Positions 21,292 to 32,813 of a stretch of 64,000 nt of DNA are shown here, piece by piece. The DNA lies in contig NZ_FOPV01000011.1 in assembly GCF_900113575.1 (NCBI RefSeq), positions 62,001 through 126,000 on the forward strand. The letters run 5' to 3'. The DNA comes from Nitrosospira sp. Nsp14. Its GTDB lineage: Bacteria; Pseudomonadota; Gammaproteobacteria; Burkholderiales; Nitrosomonadaceae. The notes below the pieces were generated by a model, which saw only the letters and a list, made by a program, of their open reading frames with translations, was not told the origin of the DNA and did not search any database. The position numbers and the translations under genes were made by a program. Position 1 is the first letter of the stretch. The number at the start of each line of letters is the position of its first letter.

Positions 21292-22284
21292 CTACCCGCA
21301 GTATCCATTATTCCGAAACCAGTTCATCGCATCCTCCAGCGCCTCTGCGGCAGGCCGATATCGATATCCCAGCTCACGCACGGCCTTGTCGCTGGAGTAA
21401 AACATTTTTTTCCGCGCCATGCGCAGGCTATCCATGGTGGCGCGGGGTTCGACCTTGGTAACCATCGCCATTTTTTCCATTAACCATGCAGCCGGGAGGA
21501 TCAGCTTGACAGGAAGATTCATTCGTTTCGTCTGCTTCCCGCGAATCCGGTCGATCATCTGGAGTATTTCCAGTAAAGTCAGGTTTTCCCCGCCGAGGAT
21601 ATATCGCTGACCCGGCTTTCCATGGGCGTAAGCCAGCAGGTGGCCATACGCGATGTCGTCGGCATGAGCGATATTCAAGCCTGTATTGACGTATGCAGGC
21701 ATCCGGTCGCGTAAGGTATCCACCACGATACGGCCGGTTGGCGTGGGCTTGATGTCCCGTGGCCCAATGGGCGTGGAAGGATTCACGATTACCAGCGGTA
21801 GTTTATGCTCATCGGTCATTTGCTGAACAACTTGCTCGGCCATGAATTTGGAACGCTTGTAGTGTCCTGTCATGGCCACAAGACTGGAGGGCGTCTCCTC
21901 ATTGGCGGGGATACCATCCTGATTCGTGCCCAGCGTCGCCACGCTGCTGGTATATATCATTCGTTTTACCCCAGCTTCTGCCGCGGCGAGTATCAACGCC
22001 TGAGTTCCCCTTACGTTAATGTCGTACATGGTTTCCGGATTTGGAACCCAGAGGCGATAATCGGCGGCAACATGAAAGAGGCTGTCGCAGCCTGCCACCG
22101 CGCGCCTCAATGACGGAGCCGAGCGCAAATCGCCTTCCAAGAGCTCGACAGGCAGTTTGTGAAGGTTTCGTCGGTCGCTTCCGGGTCTGACCAGGCACCG
22201 CACTTCATGCCCGGCGTTAAGTAAACATCGTGCAACCGCCGAACCGACAAACCCATTTGCGCCCGTAACCAATGATTTCATCAT
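21292..22284 (-). CDS. hpnA: Hopanoid-associated sugar epimerase HpnA
   Basis: This 330-residue extended short-chain dehydrogenase has the NAD(P) motif GANGFVGSA at about residues 8-16. Its active-site Tyr-x3-Lys is in GHYKRSKF near 147-154. The block HVAADYRLWVPNPETMYDINVRGT is characteristic of HpnA rather than dihydroflavonol reductases. The family is tied to hopanoid lipid synthesis, with an uncertain exact substrate. Two adjacent ATGs exist; the first (22284) has a GGATC-type site 4-6 nt away, so the second (22281) is equally possible. No other hpn gene is in the window. Confidence 0.9.
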   Translation of the reverse strand: MMKSLVTGANGFVGSAVARCLLNAGHEVRCLVRPGSDRRNLHKLPVELLEGDLRSAPSLRRAVAGCDSLFHVAADYRLWVPNPETMYDINVRGTQALILAAAEAGVKRMIYTSSVATLGTNQDGIPANEETPSSLVAMTGHYKRSKFMAEQVVQQMTDEHKLPLVIVNPSTPIGPRDIKPTPTGRIVVDTLRDRMPAYVNTGLNIAHADDIAYGHLLAYAHGKPGQRYILGGENLTLLEILQMIDRIRGKQTKRMNLPVKLILPAAWLMEKMAMVTKVEPRATMDSLRMARKKMFYSSDKAVRELGYRYRPAAEALEDAMNWFRNNGYCG

Positions 22285-22491
22285 TTGATCCTTTTCAGCT
22301 CGGATTCATGTGAAGAACCTGCAACGCGAAGCGAGGGCGAGCATCGCATTGTGGTAGTCGTGCACACTTTTCGCACCTTGGATTATAGAACCAGGGACAG
22401 AGCGGGGCTCAGCAATAACAGGTCTATCGATTCACTGGAAGAGACGATACGCGGCCACGTTCTGCGCAGCAAGCCAATGCTGAACTGGCGA

Positions 22492-24141
22492 TTAGGTGCC
22501 GCGTCCCGCAAGATGCTTCTCTATATCCTCCTTGCTGAAACCCAGCGCAGCGGCCACGCGGTCGGCGTGACTCACCCGCGAAACTCCCGGGATCAGACGA
22601 TAGGTTGGGCCCTGGGGCAGAAACTCGCCCTGCAGGTAACGTCCAATACCCTTGTCCTGCAGGCGCTCACACAACTCGTGGTTATGTGTAACCAGCAATG
22701 TGCTTGCCCCTAGTTGATAGAAGCCTGCAAGGACATACTCCGACAGTTCCATCTTCTCCTCGAATGTCGTTCCCTCCGAAAGCTCATCCAGCACGACGAG
22801 GCTACGCGCCGTTGAGCTGAAGAAAATTTCACGCGTGCGTTTCAGTTCATGGGCAAAGCGTCCCATTCCCTCGGCCAAGTGTCCCGGATCGGGCACCTGG
22901 TAGAAAATATGTTCTGCCACGACCAGCCGCGCGTTTGCGGCGGGGATGTAACAGCCGATCTGGCCAAGCAGCTGAATCTGTGCCACCGTCTTGCAGTAGG
23001 CTGTCTTGCCGCCACTATTGGGTCCGGTAATGACAAGCAGCCGCCCCGTATCATCCAGTTCGATATCGTTAGGCACGTAGTTGGAATTGGCACGGGCAAG
23101 TAGAGGATTTCTAGCTTCAGTGACAATAAGCGAATGCCGATCGCTTTCAATTATTTCCGGGAGCGTCATCTTCTCGCCGAAAGCCCGGGAATAACGATGG
23201 AAGGACAGGATTTCATCGATCATGCCCATCGTTTCAAGCAGGCGCGCGAGCTCGAGGCTATGTTTGAACAGCTTCCGCAACGGATAGATGACAGAATCGC
23301 GATCCGACGAGGCAATAGCAATCAAGACGACCGGAAGAATGGGGATCGCCAGTACAAGTATCCCATAACCCAGGTAGGCGATGCCAAAACCGGCCAGTAA
23401 TCCCTGAAAAAAATAAAGGCCTGTGACCAATGCTGCCAGGATAAGAAACATCGGCAGGGGCTTGATCATTGACGGATGGAAACGCGGGATCGGCAAGTAT
23501 CGCGGCTTTTCTTCGCCCGTCTTGAATTTTCCCTCTACCAGGTAGACCGGTCCGCGTATCAGTGAGTAGATACGCGAGGTGCCAAAGTCGCGTATGGTCT
23601 TGAAGAGGTCGTGCAAATATTCGCTGCGGGGCTGCGGCAAGGCCTGCTCCATCTCGACGAGATCGACCACGAAGCCGGTTCCTTCGAGGAACTGATGATA
23701 GCCGTAGCCGCTGAATTCCATTTCATCGTTTTTACCAGTTCCAGAACTATCGATGGCAAAGCCACCGGTAAACGTGCCATAGAGCAATTCGTAAAGGGAA
23801 CGCTCACCACGGGCCATCTCATCGATAAAATGCTGCAGCGCATCCCGAAGAGTGGCGTCGGACTCGAGCTCGTGTAATGCCTCCTGCTTTTTTCGCACAA
23901 TTTCCGCATCGGTTCCTGGCCGGGCTAGCGAGCGGTAGAGAACCGACTGCCCGGCATGGGTAACAGCTTGATTGAGCGAGTCAAACAGTTGGTCGGTCTC
24001 GATTGCGTCGAACGTCTTGGCGTCGAGTACACCCTTATCCGATTCTCCCGGACGAGTGTCGCGGACACCGGCCAACCGGTCGCCGCGCGACAGGAGAAAT
24101 GGCTGACTCCAGTATGAATCAGGTATGGCTGCCTCTTTCAT
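22492..24141 (-). CDS. MutS-family ATPase with internal transmembrane segments
   Basis: This 549-residue protein has a MutS-type core/lever region (about residues 30-200), then a hydrophobic stretch of about 55 residues (about 224-280) that should form two membrane helices. The MutS ATPase domain follows, with Walker A GPNSGGKT near 372 and the Walker B/signature region RSLVVLDELSEGTT. The H-loop is in LLVTHNHELC. The N-terminal mismatch-recognition domain of true MutS is absent, so it is not the canonical repair protein. No functional assignment is safe. It stands alone between hpnA and tolC. Confidence 0.88.
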   Translation of the reverse strand: MKEAAIPDSYWSQPFLLSRGDRLAGVRDTRPGESDKGVLDAKTFDAIETDQLFDSLNQAVTHAGQSVLYRSLARPGTDAEIVRKKQEALHELESDATLRDALQHFIDEMARGERSLYELLYGTFTGGFAIDSSGTGKNDEMEFSGYGYHQFLEGTGFVVDLVEMEQALPQPRSEYLHDLFKTIRDFGTSRIYSLIRGPVYLVEGKFKTGEEKPRYLPIPRFHPSMIKPLPMFLILAALVTGLYFFQGLLAGFGIAYLGYGILVLAIPILPVVLIAIASSDRDSVIYPLRKLFKHSLELARLLETMGMIDEILSFHRYSRAFGEKMTLPEIIESDRHSLIVTEARNPLLARANSNYVPNDIELDDTGRLLVITGPNSGGKTAYCKTVAQIQLLGQIGCYIPAANARLVVAEHIFYQVPDPGHLAEGMGRFAHELKRTREIFFSSTARSLVVLDELSEGTTFEEKMELSEYVLAGFYQLGASTLLVTHNHELCERLQDKGIGRYLQGEFLPQGPTYRLIPGVSRVSHADRVAAALGFSKEDIEKHLAGRGT

Positions 24142-24323
24142 AATAGGCCTTTGCTGGCTTCATGCCGCCATCCCCCTTGACAAGGAAACGGCGCAGCGGC
24201 GACACGCAACCCCGCTTGGTTGAAAATCTAACACTCAGACCAGGATGCGTCAACGATGCAGTCGGAGATGTATTGATGAACTTCATCATGACGCTTGCAG
24301 AACATCGTTTTTCGAGGCGGCAC

Positions 24324-25682
24324 CTAGCGCAGCAACACCTTGTTGACCTCTCTCAAGTCTTCCTCATCCAGTTCCCCCGCCTCTGCCTTCAACCTCAACC
24401 TCGACATGTGAAAGTTGTAGCGCGCCTGGGCCAAGTCGCGTCGTGCCGTATAAAACATGTGCTGCGCATTCAAGACATCCACCTCGGTTCTGACGCCCAC
24501 TTCCTGTCCAAGTCTGGTGGAATCCACCTGGCTCTGGCTTGATACCAACGCCTGCTTCAGTGCTTTCACCTGGGCCAAACCGTTGGTGACATTCAGATAC
24601 TGCTGACTAACCTGCAGCAGGTTGTTGCGCCGGGTGTTATTCAGATCTTGAAACACCCTTTCTTGCGTTGCCAATGCTTCCCGAACGCGTGATTGGGTGG
24701 CGAAACCTTGGAATATGGGAAAACTGACCTGAACGCCAATCTCTTTCGACGTTAGGTCGATCGGCCGGCCTGTGATCGTGCCACCGACACCTTTCTGGTC
24801 GCTATAGATTGCTACCAAATCCACGGTTGGATAGTGCCCGGCCTTGGCGCGCTCCACGTCCTGTTTTGCGATTTCATACACTGACTGTTGGACTTTGAGC
24901 GCAAGATTGTTCTGCTCCGCCACGGTGATCCATTCCTGCATGGTTGGATACTTCAGCGTCAGCAGATCAGCAGAGTCTCCTGATGAAGGACGGCGGAGGT
25001 AATCCGGCATGCGGCCGATAATCTGCTGCAATGCCCGTTTGCGTATTTCCAGATCATTCCTTGCGGCAATTTCCTGGGAGTGTATGAAATCGTAACGCGC
25101 CTGGGCTTCATGCGTATCGACGATAGTCGCCGTGCCGACCTGGAAGTTGCGCTTGGCCTGCTCCAACTGCTCACGTATGGCCTTTAGTTGCGCCTCCGCC
25201 GCCTCCAAATTTACTTCCGCCAGCAGAATGTCAAAATATGCCTGCGCCACGCGCAGGATCAGGTCCTGGGCCGCAATGATGAACTGGGAATCGGCCTGCG
25301 CAACCTGAAGTTTTGATTGTTCATAAACCGCAAAATTTTCCTTGCGGAAAATCGGCTGCGTGGCAGTGAGCGTAAGACTCTGATTGTCGATCGTTATGTC
25401 CGATGGCCGCGCTCCTGCTATTCCGGGAAAGGCCGCGCTCAAATTCCCCACCTCGATCCATTGCCGTCGCCGCACAAATCCGAGCGTGACCGTGGGAAGC
25501 AGCCCGGCCCGACCCTGTGGTAACTTCTCCTGCGCCGCCTCGTGCGCGTGGCGCGCAGCGCTGTATAGGGTATCCTGCTCCAGCGCCTCCCGATAGATTT
25601 CCATCAGATCGGCAGCATGCGCCGGAGCATACGCACCCGCTGCAGCAATTAAAAGTGCACAAATATATCGCGGAACTCTCAC
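24324..25682 (-). CDS. tolC: TolC-family outer-membrane efflux/secretion channel
   Basis: This protein of about 452 residues is a type I secretion outer-membrane component (TolC clade). After a signal peptide (RVPRYICALLIAAAGAYAPAHA) it begins with the typical ADLMEIYREALEQD. Two repeated OEP domains follow with long coiled-coil helices (e.g. residues near 150-220 and 340-420) and the conserved AYFDILLAEVNLEAAEAQLKA type helix. I place the start at the GTG at 25682 because it puts the signal peptide first. The frame is open to an ATG at 25853, which would overlap the upstream methyltransferase by 59 nt. No RND or ABC partner is adjacent. Confidence 0.88.
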   Translation of the reverse strand: MRVPRYICALLIAAAGAYAPAHAADLMEIYREALEQDTLYSAARHAHEAAQEKLPQGRAGLLPTVTLGFVRRRQWIEVGNLSAAFPGIAGARPSDITIDNQSLTLTATQPIFRKENFAVYEQSKLQVAQADSQFIIAAQDLILRVAQAYFDILLAEVNLEAAEAQLKAIREQLEQAKRNFQVGTATIVDTHEAQARYDFIHSQEIAARNDLEIRKRALQQIIGRMPDYLRRPSSGDSADLLTLKYPTMQEWITVAEQNNLALKVQQSVYEIAKQDVERAKAGHYPTVDLVAIYSDQKGVGGTITGRPIDLTSKEIGVQVSFPIFQGFATQSRVREALATQERVFQDLNNTRRNNLLQVSQQYLNVTNGLAQVKALKQALVSSQSQVDSTRLGQEVGVRTEVDVLNAQHMFYTARRDLAQARYNFHMSRLRLKAEAGELDEEDLREVNKVLLR

Positions 25683-25794
25683 CGTAGTGCCACATATCTT
25701 GAGGTGTCGGACGGAGTGCGCATCGGAGACCGCGTTTGCATATGCGCGTTTGACAGCAATCCAGACGCACCATGCGTGAAGCCGGCGTGGAAAA

Positions 25795-26466
25795 TCAAAA
25801 AGTAAATCTCGCGGGCTGTTGCGCGTTTCTAAGGGGCGTAATACAGGTTTCAAACAAACCTACGGTATTATATGCGCCCGGTGTCCCCTCTTTTTCCTGT
25901 GTCAGGCAATTGATGATCATAGCCTGCATCACCGGTACGTCGCCAACCACCGCGAACAGGCGTCCACCAGTCCGGAGACTTTTCTGAAACGCCTCCGGTA
26001 AAACCGGCGTAGAGCCCGTCAGCACAATCACGTCATACGGTGCGTGGCTGGGCCAGCCGCGGGCAGCGTCTCCATTTTCGACCAGGACGTTGGCGATATC
26101 GTGAGCCTGGAGGTTTTTCTCTGCCATGGCCTTCAGTTCCGGCACAATTTCCACGCTATGAACATACTCACCCTTTTTGGCCAGCAGCGCGGCCAGGTAA
26201 CCGCTACCGCTACCCACCTCTAAAATCTTGTCCGTTTTTTTTACCTGCAACTCCTGCAGAATGCGCGCTTCCAGCTTGGGAGCGAGCATTACTTCACCAT
26301 GACCGAGCGGAATTTCCATATCCACAAATGCCAGAGAACGGTAAGCCGCAGGAACAAACTCCTCTCGCCGCAGCTCGAACAGTAATTTGAGAACTTCCTG
26401 ATCCAGCACGTCCCATGTACGAATCTGCTGCTCCACCATGTTAAACCGGGTTTGTTCGAGATCCAT
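25795..26466 (-). CDS. Protein-L-isoaspartate O-methyltransferase family protein
   Basis: This 223-residue SAM-dependent methyltransferase has motif I ILEVGSGSGYLAALLAKKG and the PCMT-like N-terminal block NMVEQQIRTWDVLDQEVLKLL. Classical PCMT repairs isoaspartyl residues. However, members with this MVEQQIRTWDVLD N-terminus, encoded beside tolC in proteobacteria, often lack proven repair activity. The ATG at 26466 fits the family start; the frame is open to 26502. It is transcribed toward tolC and likely shares its transcript. Confidence 0.88.
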   Translation of the reverse strand: MDLEQTRFNMVEQQIRTWDVLDQEVLKLLFELRREEFVPAAYRSLAFVDMEIPLGHGEVMLAPKLEARILQELQVKKTDKILEVGSGSGYLAALLAKKGEYVHSVEIVPELKAMAEKNLQAHDIANVLVENGDAARGWPSHAPYDVIVLTGSTPVLPEAFQKSLRTGGRLFAVVGDVPVMQAMIINCLTQEKEGTPGAYNTVGLFETCITPLRNAQQPARFTF

Positions 26467-26534
26467 GTCCAGCCCTATTAAAATATCATCACAGACTTGC
26501 AATTATTCCATATTTCCATTAGCTTCACAGCAGC

Positions 26535-28578
<2,044 letters not shown>

Positions 28579-28978
28579 CCGGCATGAGTCAATCGATACA
28601 ACGCGTGCCTGGCGTCCCTCCGCCTGATTTCCTAATTATTTGCACGATTGCGCTACGACGTCACCCTACAACCTGTGGCATATCGTCGTGTCCTTGCACC
28701 CTAGGCAATCGCCGTACCCGTCAGCTGCGATTTTTTATCGCCTGAAATATCAATACCGGCGTTGGTGGCGGACACCCCGGTCGGGAATGATTAAAGCCGC
28801 CTCGGGAGTATTCTTGAGTCTGAAGGACGGTTCAATGCGATAATGCCGAGGTTGTCGCTACGACGATTTTCCACAGCCTATTTCTTTGAACTGGAAAAGT
28901 CCATTGTCACGGAATATGTCGACTCAATCCCATACATTCAATATCCGGCATCAACCGATGCTGGACCGATAGTTGCGA
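28579..28978. other. Spacer between thiC and uppP
   Basis: About 400 nt without a supportable gene. Small open frames here lack Shine-Dalgarno sites and any recognizable motif. I see no strong terminator or promoter. Confidence 0.5.
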
Positions 28979-29803
28979 ATGGACTGGCTACTGCTTTTCA
29001 AGGCATTGATCCTCGGTGTTGTCGAGGGGCTGACCGAGTTTCTCCCCATCTCCTCTACAGGCCACCTCATCCTGGCGAGTGACTTGCTCAACTTCAACGA
29101 CGAGAAGGGCAAGGTATTCACTATCGTGATTCAGCTAGGCGCGATCCTGGCAGTATGCTGGGAGTATCGCGCAAAGATCGGAAGTGTCGTCGCGGATGTT
29201 GGCTCGCGGCAGGATGCCAACCGGTTTGTTCTAAATATTCTGATCGCATTTCTGCCGGCGGCAATCCTGGGATTGCTGTTCATCAAGACCATCAAGCAGT
29301 ATCTGTTTCATCCGGTGCCGGTTGCAACAGCTTTCATCGTCGGCGGCGTCTTGATCCTTTGGGCGGAGCGCAGAAAGCACGTGGTGGAAGTCGAGCGAGT
29401 GGAAGACATGGATTGGAAACATGCGCTCAAGGTGGGATTAATGCAATGCCTGGCGCTGATACCGGGCACTTCACGCTCCGGCGCAACCATCATCGGCGGT
29501 CTGTTTTTTGGCCTGTCTCGCAAAGCCGCCACCGAATTTTCCTTCTTTCTCGCCATCCCGATCATGTTTGCCGCCACCTTCTACGATGTCTACAGAAGCC
29601 GCGACATTTTGCAGTTTGATGATGTCGGCGTGTTCATGCTCGGCTTTGTGGCCTCGTTCATCAGCGCGCTGCTGGCTGTGCGCGGGCTATTGCGTTTTAT
29701 CAGTCATCACGATTTTACGGTTTTTGCATGGTACCGCATCGGATTCGGAATCGTGGTCCTGTTCACGGCCTACTCCGGTGCGGTTGAATGGTCAGCCGCC
29801 TAG
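28979..29803 (+). CDS. uppP: Undecaprenyl-diphosphatase (bacitracin resistance protein)
   Basis: This 274-residue membrane enzyme recycles undecaprenyl pyrophosphate, the lipid carrier for peptidoglycan and other polymers. It has about eight helices. The two active-site motifs are [15 protein letters not shown] near the N-terminus and PGTSRSGAT near residue 163. The ATG at 28979 gives the typical start [17 protein letters not shown]; a TTG two codons upstream is possible. The gene is monocistronic and converges on the rhodanese gene. Confidence 0.95.
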   Translation: MDWLLLFKALILGVVEGLTEFLPISSTGHLILASDLLNFNDEKGKVFTIVIQLGAILAVCWEYRAKIGSVVADVGSRQDANRFVLNILIAFLPAAILGLLFIKTIKQYLFHPVPVATAFIVGGVLILWAERRKHVVEVERVEDMDWKHALKVGLMQCLALIPGTSRSGATIIGGLFFGLSRKAATEFSFFLAIPIMFAATFYDVYRSRDILQFDDVGVFMLGFVASFISALLAVRGLLRFISHHDFTVFAWYRIGFGIVVLFTAYSGAVEWSAA

Positions 29804-29847
29804 CCTGATTATCATGGACGAGGCTCCCGGCTATGGCGGCGCACTGC

Positions 29848-30300
29848 TCAACCCTGTATCCAGGGGAGGCCAGCAGCCTTCCAGCCACCCTTGGTCCCAC
29901 GGTGGCCGCTCGCATCCTTCTCACCCTCAAATCCTTCGAGAATGTTATAGCAACTCGTGTAACCCATCTCCGTGGCGGTAGCCGCGGCCTGATGGGAGCG
30001 TCCTCCGCTGCGGCAAATGAACATCACCAGCGATTCCTTATCTATTTGGCTGGAAAGATAGTTGGTAAAATCTGGGTTGTGCCGCATACCGGGGTATGAC
30101 TGCCACTCAATCTCAACGGCGCCCGGAATTCTTCCGACCCAATCCCATTCGGCTCTCGAACGAACATCCACCAGCTTGGCGTCCGGGGCCTCCTGTAGCA
30201 GGGTGAGTGCTTCATCAGGAAGAAGCGCGCCTTCATATGGCAAATCCATTTCCTGGGCACGTTGCTGCGCCCTTTCCAATATCGCAGTGATGGGTTCCAT
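29848..30300 (-). CDS. Rhodanese-domain protein
   Basis: This 150-residue protein has a short helical N-terminus followed by one rhodanese domain. The domain carries VDVRSRAEWDWVGRIPGA and the active-site loop CRSGGRS, whose Cys would carry a persulfide. It would transfer sulfane sulfur in the cytoplasm; substrate unknown. I use the ATG at 30300; a TTG at 30312 would add four residues. It is convergent with uppP. Confidence 0.9.
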   Translation of the reverse strand: MEPITAILERAQQRAQEMDLPYEGALLPDEALTLLQEAPDAKLVDVRSRAEWDWVGRIPGAVEIEWQSYPGMRHNPDFTNYLSSQIDKESLVMFICRSGGRSHQAAATATEMGYTSCYNILEGFEGEKDASGHRGTKGGWKAAGLPWIQG

Positions 30301-30577
30301 ATCGCGTTCCAATGTTGTGATAGAAAATGCAATGGTAGTCGATTTCTAAGCCAATGTCGGGCTTCGTGCATTCAAGCGATCCGTGTCCAGCCGGTCTTAC
30401 TCACAAAAACCTGATTCAGCGGAACGGGCTCGAACTGTTCAAGAACGAAGAACGCTCCTGCTGATATAATGTTGCCCTTATAATCGGCAAACCTAGGCGC
30501 CAGCTGCATCGTGCCTGCTTGGATTCAAAGGTTTCCAAAATCCTTTGTATAACTGCAAACGTAGTTCGGAGAAAAAA

Positions 30578-31987
30578 ATGGCGTTAGCCGATGTACTGAG
30601 AATGATCCAGGATAACGAGGTCAAATTTGTTGACCTTCGATTTACTGATACCCGAGGTAAAGAACAGCATGTGACGCTCCCCGCTCACGCGGTTGACGCC
30701 GACAAGCTTGAGGATGGCCACGCGTTCGACGGTTCCTCCATTGCCGGCTGGAAGGGTGTTCAGGCTTCCGACATGTTGCTGATACCAGATCCGGAAACCG
30801 CCAAGACGGATCCTTTCATGGACGAGGCTACGCTTTTCATGACCTGCGATGTGGTGGAGCCTTCCGATGGCAAGGGCTACGACCGCGACCCTCGTTCGCT
30901 GGCGAAGCGGGGAGAGGCTTACCTGAAATCGACCGGCATCGGCGATACCGCATACTTCGGCCCTGAACCGGAGTTCTTCATTTTTGATTCGGTAACCTGG
31001 CATGCAGACATGTCCGGTTGCTCGGTAAAAATTGAATCGGAAGAAGCAGCCTGGAGTTCCGGAAAAAAATACGAGGGCGGTAATATTGGCCATCGTCCCG
31101 GTATAAAGGGTGGTTATTTTCCCGTCCCTCCGATCGACTCGCTGCACGATATCCGCTCCGCCATGTGCCTTGCGCTGGAAGAATTGGGTATTGAAGTTGA
31201 AGTGCACCATCACGAGGTCGCCACCGCCGGACAATGCGAAATCGGCACGAAATATAGCAGCCTGGTAAAACGGGCCGACTGGACGCAGGTATTCAAATAC
31301 GTCGTGCACAACGTCGCGCACTCCTACGGGAAAACGGCAACGTTCATGCCCAAGCCCATTGTCGGCGATAATGGGTCAGGAATGCATGTGCATCAGTCTA
31401 TCTGGAAAGGAAGTCAGAACCTGTTTTCGGGAAACGGTTATGCTGGACTTTCCGAAATGGCCTTGTATTACATTGGGGGCATCATCAAGCATGCAAAGGC
31501 CCTGAATGCAATTACCAACCCGGGCACCAACTCGTACAAGCGTCTCGTCCCCGGGTATGAAGCGCCGATCAACCTCGCTTATTCGGTCAGTAACCGTTCT
31601 GCCGCAGTGCGTATCCCTTATGCCAACAGCCCAAAGGGGCGGCGTATCGAAGTGCGTTTTCCGGATCCGACCGCAAATCCTTATCTTGCCTTCACCGCCT
31701 TGATGATGGCTGGGCTCGATGGCATTCAGAACAAGATCCATCCAGGGGATCCCATGGACAAGAATCTATACGACCTCCCGCCTGAGGAAGCGGCGAAGAT
31801 CCCCAACCCCTGCGCCTCGCTGGATGAAGCACTCGATAATCTGGATAAGGATCGTAATTTTCTTACTCGCGGCGGAGTGTTTTCAAACGATATGATTGAT
31901 GCTTACATCGAGCTCAAGATGGAGGAAGTTACACGCTTTCGGATGACAACCCATCCGGTCGAGTTCGACATGTATTATAGTTTATGA
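30578..31987 (+). CDS. glnA: Glutamine synthetase type I
   Basis: This 469-residue enzyme joins ammonium and glutamate, the main ammonium-assimilation step. Visible signatures are the Asp50-loop region [11 protein letters not shown], the ATP-binding [16 protein letters not shown], and the adenylylation site NLYDLPPEE with Tyr near residue 397. The latter indicates control by GlnE-type adenylylation. Start ATG at 30578 has a GGAG site. The last codon is followed by a strong hairpin. I did not find a convincing sigma-54 or NtrC site in the 265 nt upstream. Confidence 0.97.
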   Translation: MALADVLRMIQDNEVKFVDLRFTDTRGKEQHVTLPAHAVDADKLEDGHAFDGSSIAGWKGVQASDMLLIPDPETAKTDPFMDEATLFMTCDVVEPSDGKGYDRDPRSLAKRGEAYLKSTGIGDTAYFGPEPEFFIFDSVTWHADMSGCSVKIESEEAAWSSGKKYEGGNIGHRPGIKGGYFPVPPIDSLHDIRSAMCLALEELGIEVEVHHHEVATAGQCEIGTKYSSLVKRADWTQVFKYVVHNVAHSYGKTATFMPKPIVGDNGSGMHVHQSIWKGSQNLFSGNGYAGLSEMALYYIGGIIKHAKALNAITNPGTNSYKRLVPGYEAPINLAYSVSNRSAAVRIPYANSPKGRRIEVRFPDPTANPYLAFTALMMAGLDGIQNKIHPGDPMDKNLYDLPPEEAAKIPNPCASLDEALDNLDKDRNFLTRGGVFSNDMIDAYIELKMEEVTRFRMTTHPVEFDMYYSL

Positions 31988-32002
31988 TTCTTCTGGACGT
32001 GT

Positions 32003-32027
32003 TCCTGCCGCCCCTGGTGCGGCAGGA
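32003..32027 (+). terminator. Hairpin after glnA
   Basis: A perfect 9-bp stem TCCTGCCGC / GCGGCAGGA encloses a 7-nt loop, 15 nt after the glnA stop. It has no following T run, so it may be an mRNA-end stabilizer or Rho-assisted terminator rather than a standard intrinsic terminator. Confidence 0.6.
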
Positions 32028-32048
32028 CATTATAGGACGTCATATTTT

Positions 32049-32708
32049 ATGAATATTCTCATTGCTGCGCTGCTCTCCGCATCGTTGCTCATACTTACGG
32101 GATGCGGCGAAAAACCTCCCGCAAGTCCCCCCAAACCACAGACCGAAACAAAGCTGCCAGATGAATTCACGTCTGAGAAACAGATTCCATCGGTGCTGGA
32201 GGAGGCGCTAACGCCCGAGGAAAAGTCGGACATAATGAAGCAGATCATGCCAGCCCAGGCAGGTGACTCAACCCCGGAGGAAAAATTTCTGCAATTAAGG
32301 AAAGATGCGGAAGCTGGGGACCCCAAGGCACAAACCGGCCTCGGCGTGATGTACTACACAGGCGAAGCGATTTCCAAGGATGCCGCAGGTAATATTCTAA
32401 GCAATGATCCAGCTACAGCCGCGGCATGGTTTCATCGCGCCGCTGCTCAGGGATATGCGCCTGCTCAATTCAACCTTGGTCTGATGTATGCGAATGGCGA
32501 AGGCGTCCCCAAAGACTCGGCAAAAGCTGTTGAGTTGTTTCGGAAATCGGCCGACCAGGGTAATGTCGATGCCCAGAATAATCTTGGGGTGATGCATTAC
32601 GCAGGTGAAGGTGTGCCCAGGGACGAGGCCAAGGCCAGGGAATGGTTCAACAAAGCAGCTGCGCAGGGGAATACGGATGCGCAGGCGAATCTTGACGCAA
32701 TGAAATAG
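32049..32708 (+). CDS. Sel1-repeat lipoprotein
   Basis: This 219-residue protein has a lipoprotein signal ending in the lipobox LLILTGC (Cys19). A Pro/Glu-rich linker and about three and a half Sel1-like repeats follow from residue about 80 (for example AAAQGYAPAQFNLGLMYANGEG and SADQGNVDAQNNLGVMHYAGEG). Such repeats form an alpha-solenoid for protein contacts. It is likely anchored in the membrane facing the periplasm. The partner is unknown, and it may share the glnA transcript by readthrough. Confidence 0.88.
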   Translation: MNILIAALLSASLLILTGCGEKPPASPPKPQTETKLPDEFTSEKQIPSVLEEALTPEEKSDIMKQIMPAQAGDSTPEEKFLQLRKDAEAGDPKAQTGLGVMYYTGEAISKDAAGNILSNDPATAAAWFHRAAAQGYAPAQFNLGLMYANGEGVPKDSAKAVELFRKSADQGNVDAQNNLGVMHYAGEGVPRDEAKAREWFNKAAAQGNTDAQANLDAMK

Positions 32709-32813
32709 TAATAACGTTTCTCGCGTTAATCAAGCGCATGGCCACCGGTATACGTACCGCGATTTTAACGTGAAGTTGATGTCTAATCCTACCCAACCGG
32801 TCGGCGATACACG

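Noticed and set aside
30313-30577. A sigma-54 or NtrC site upstream of glnA.
   Set aside because: I searched by eye for TGGCAC-N5-TTGC and GCACCA/TGGTGC patterns and found no convincing match.
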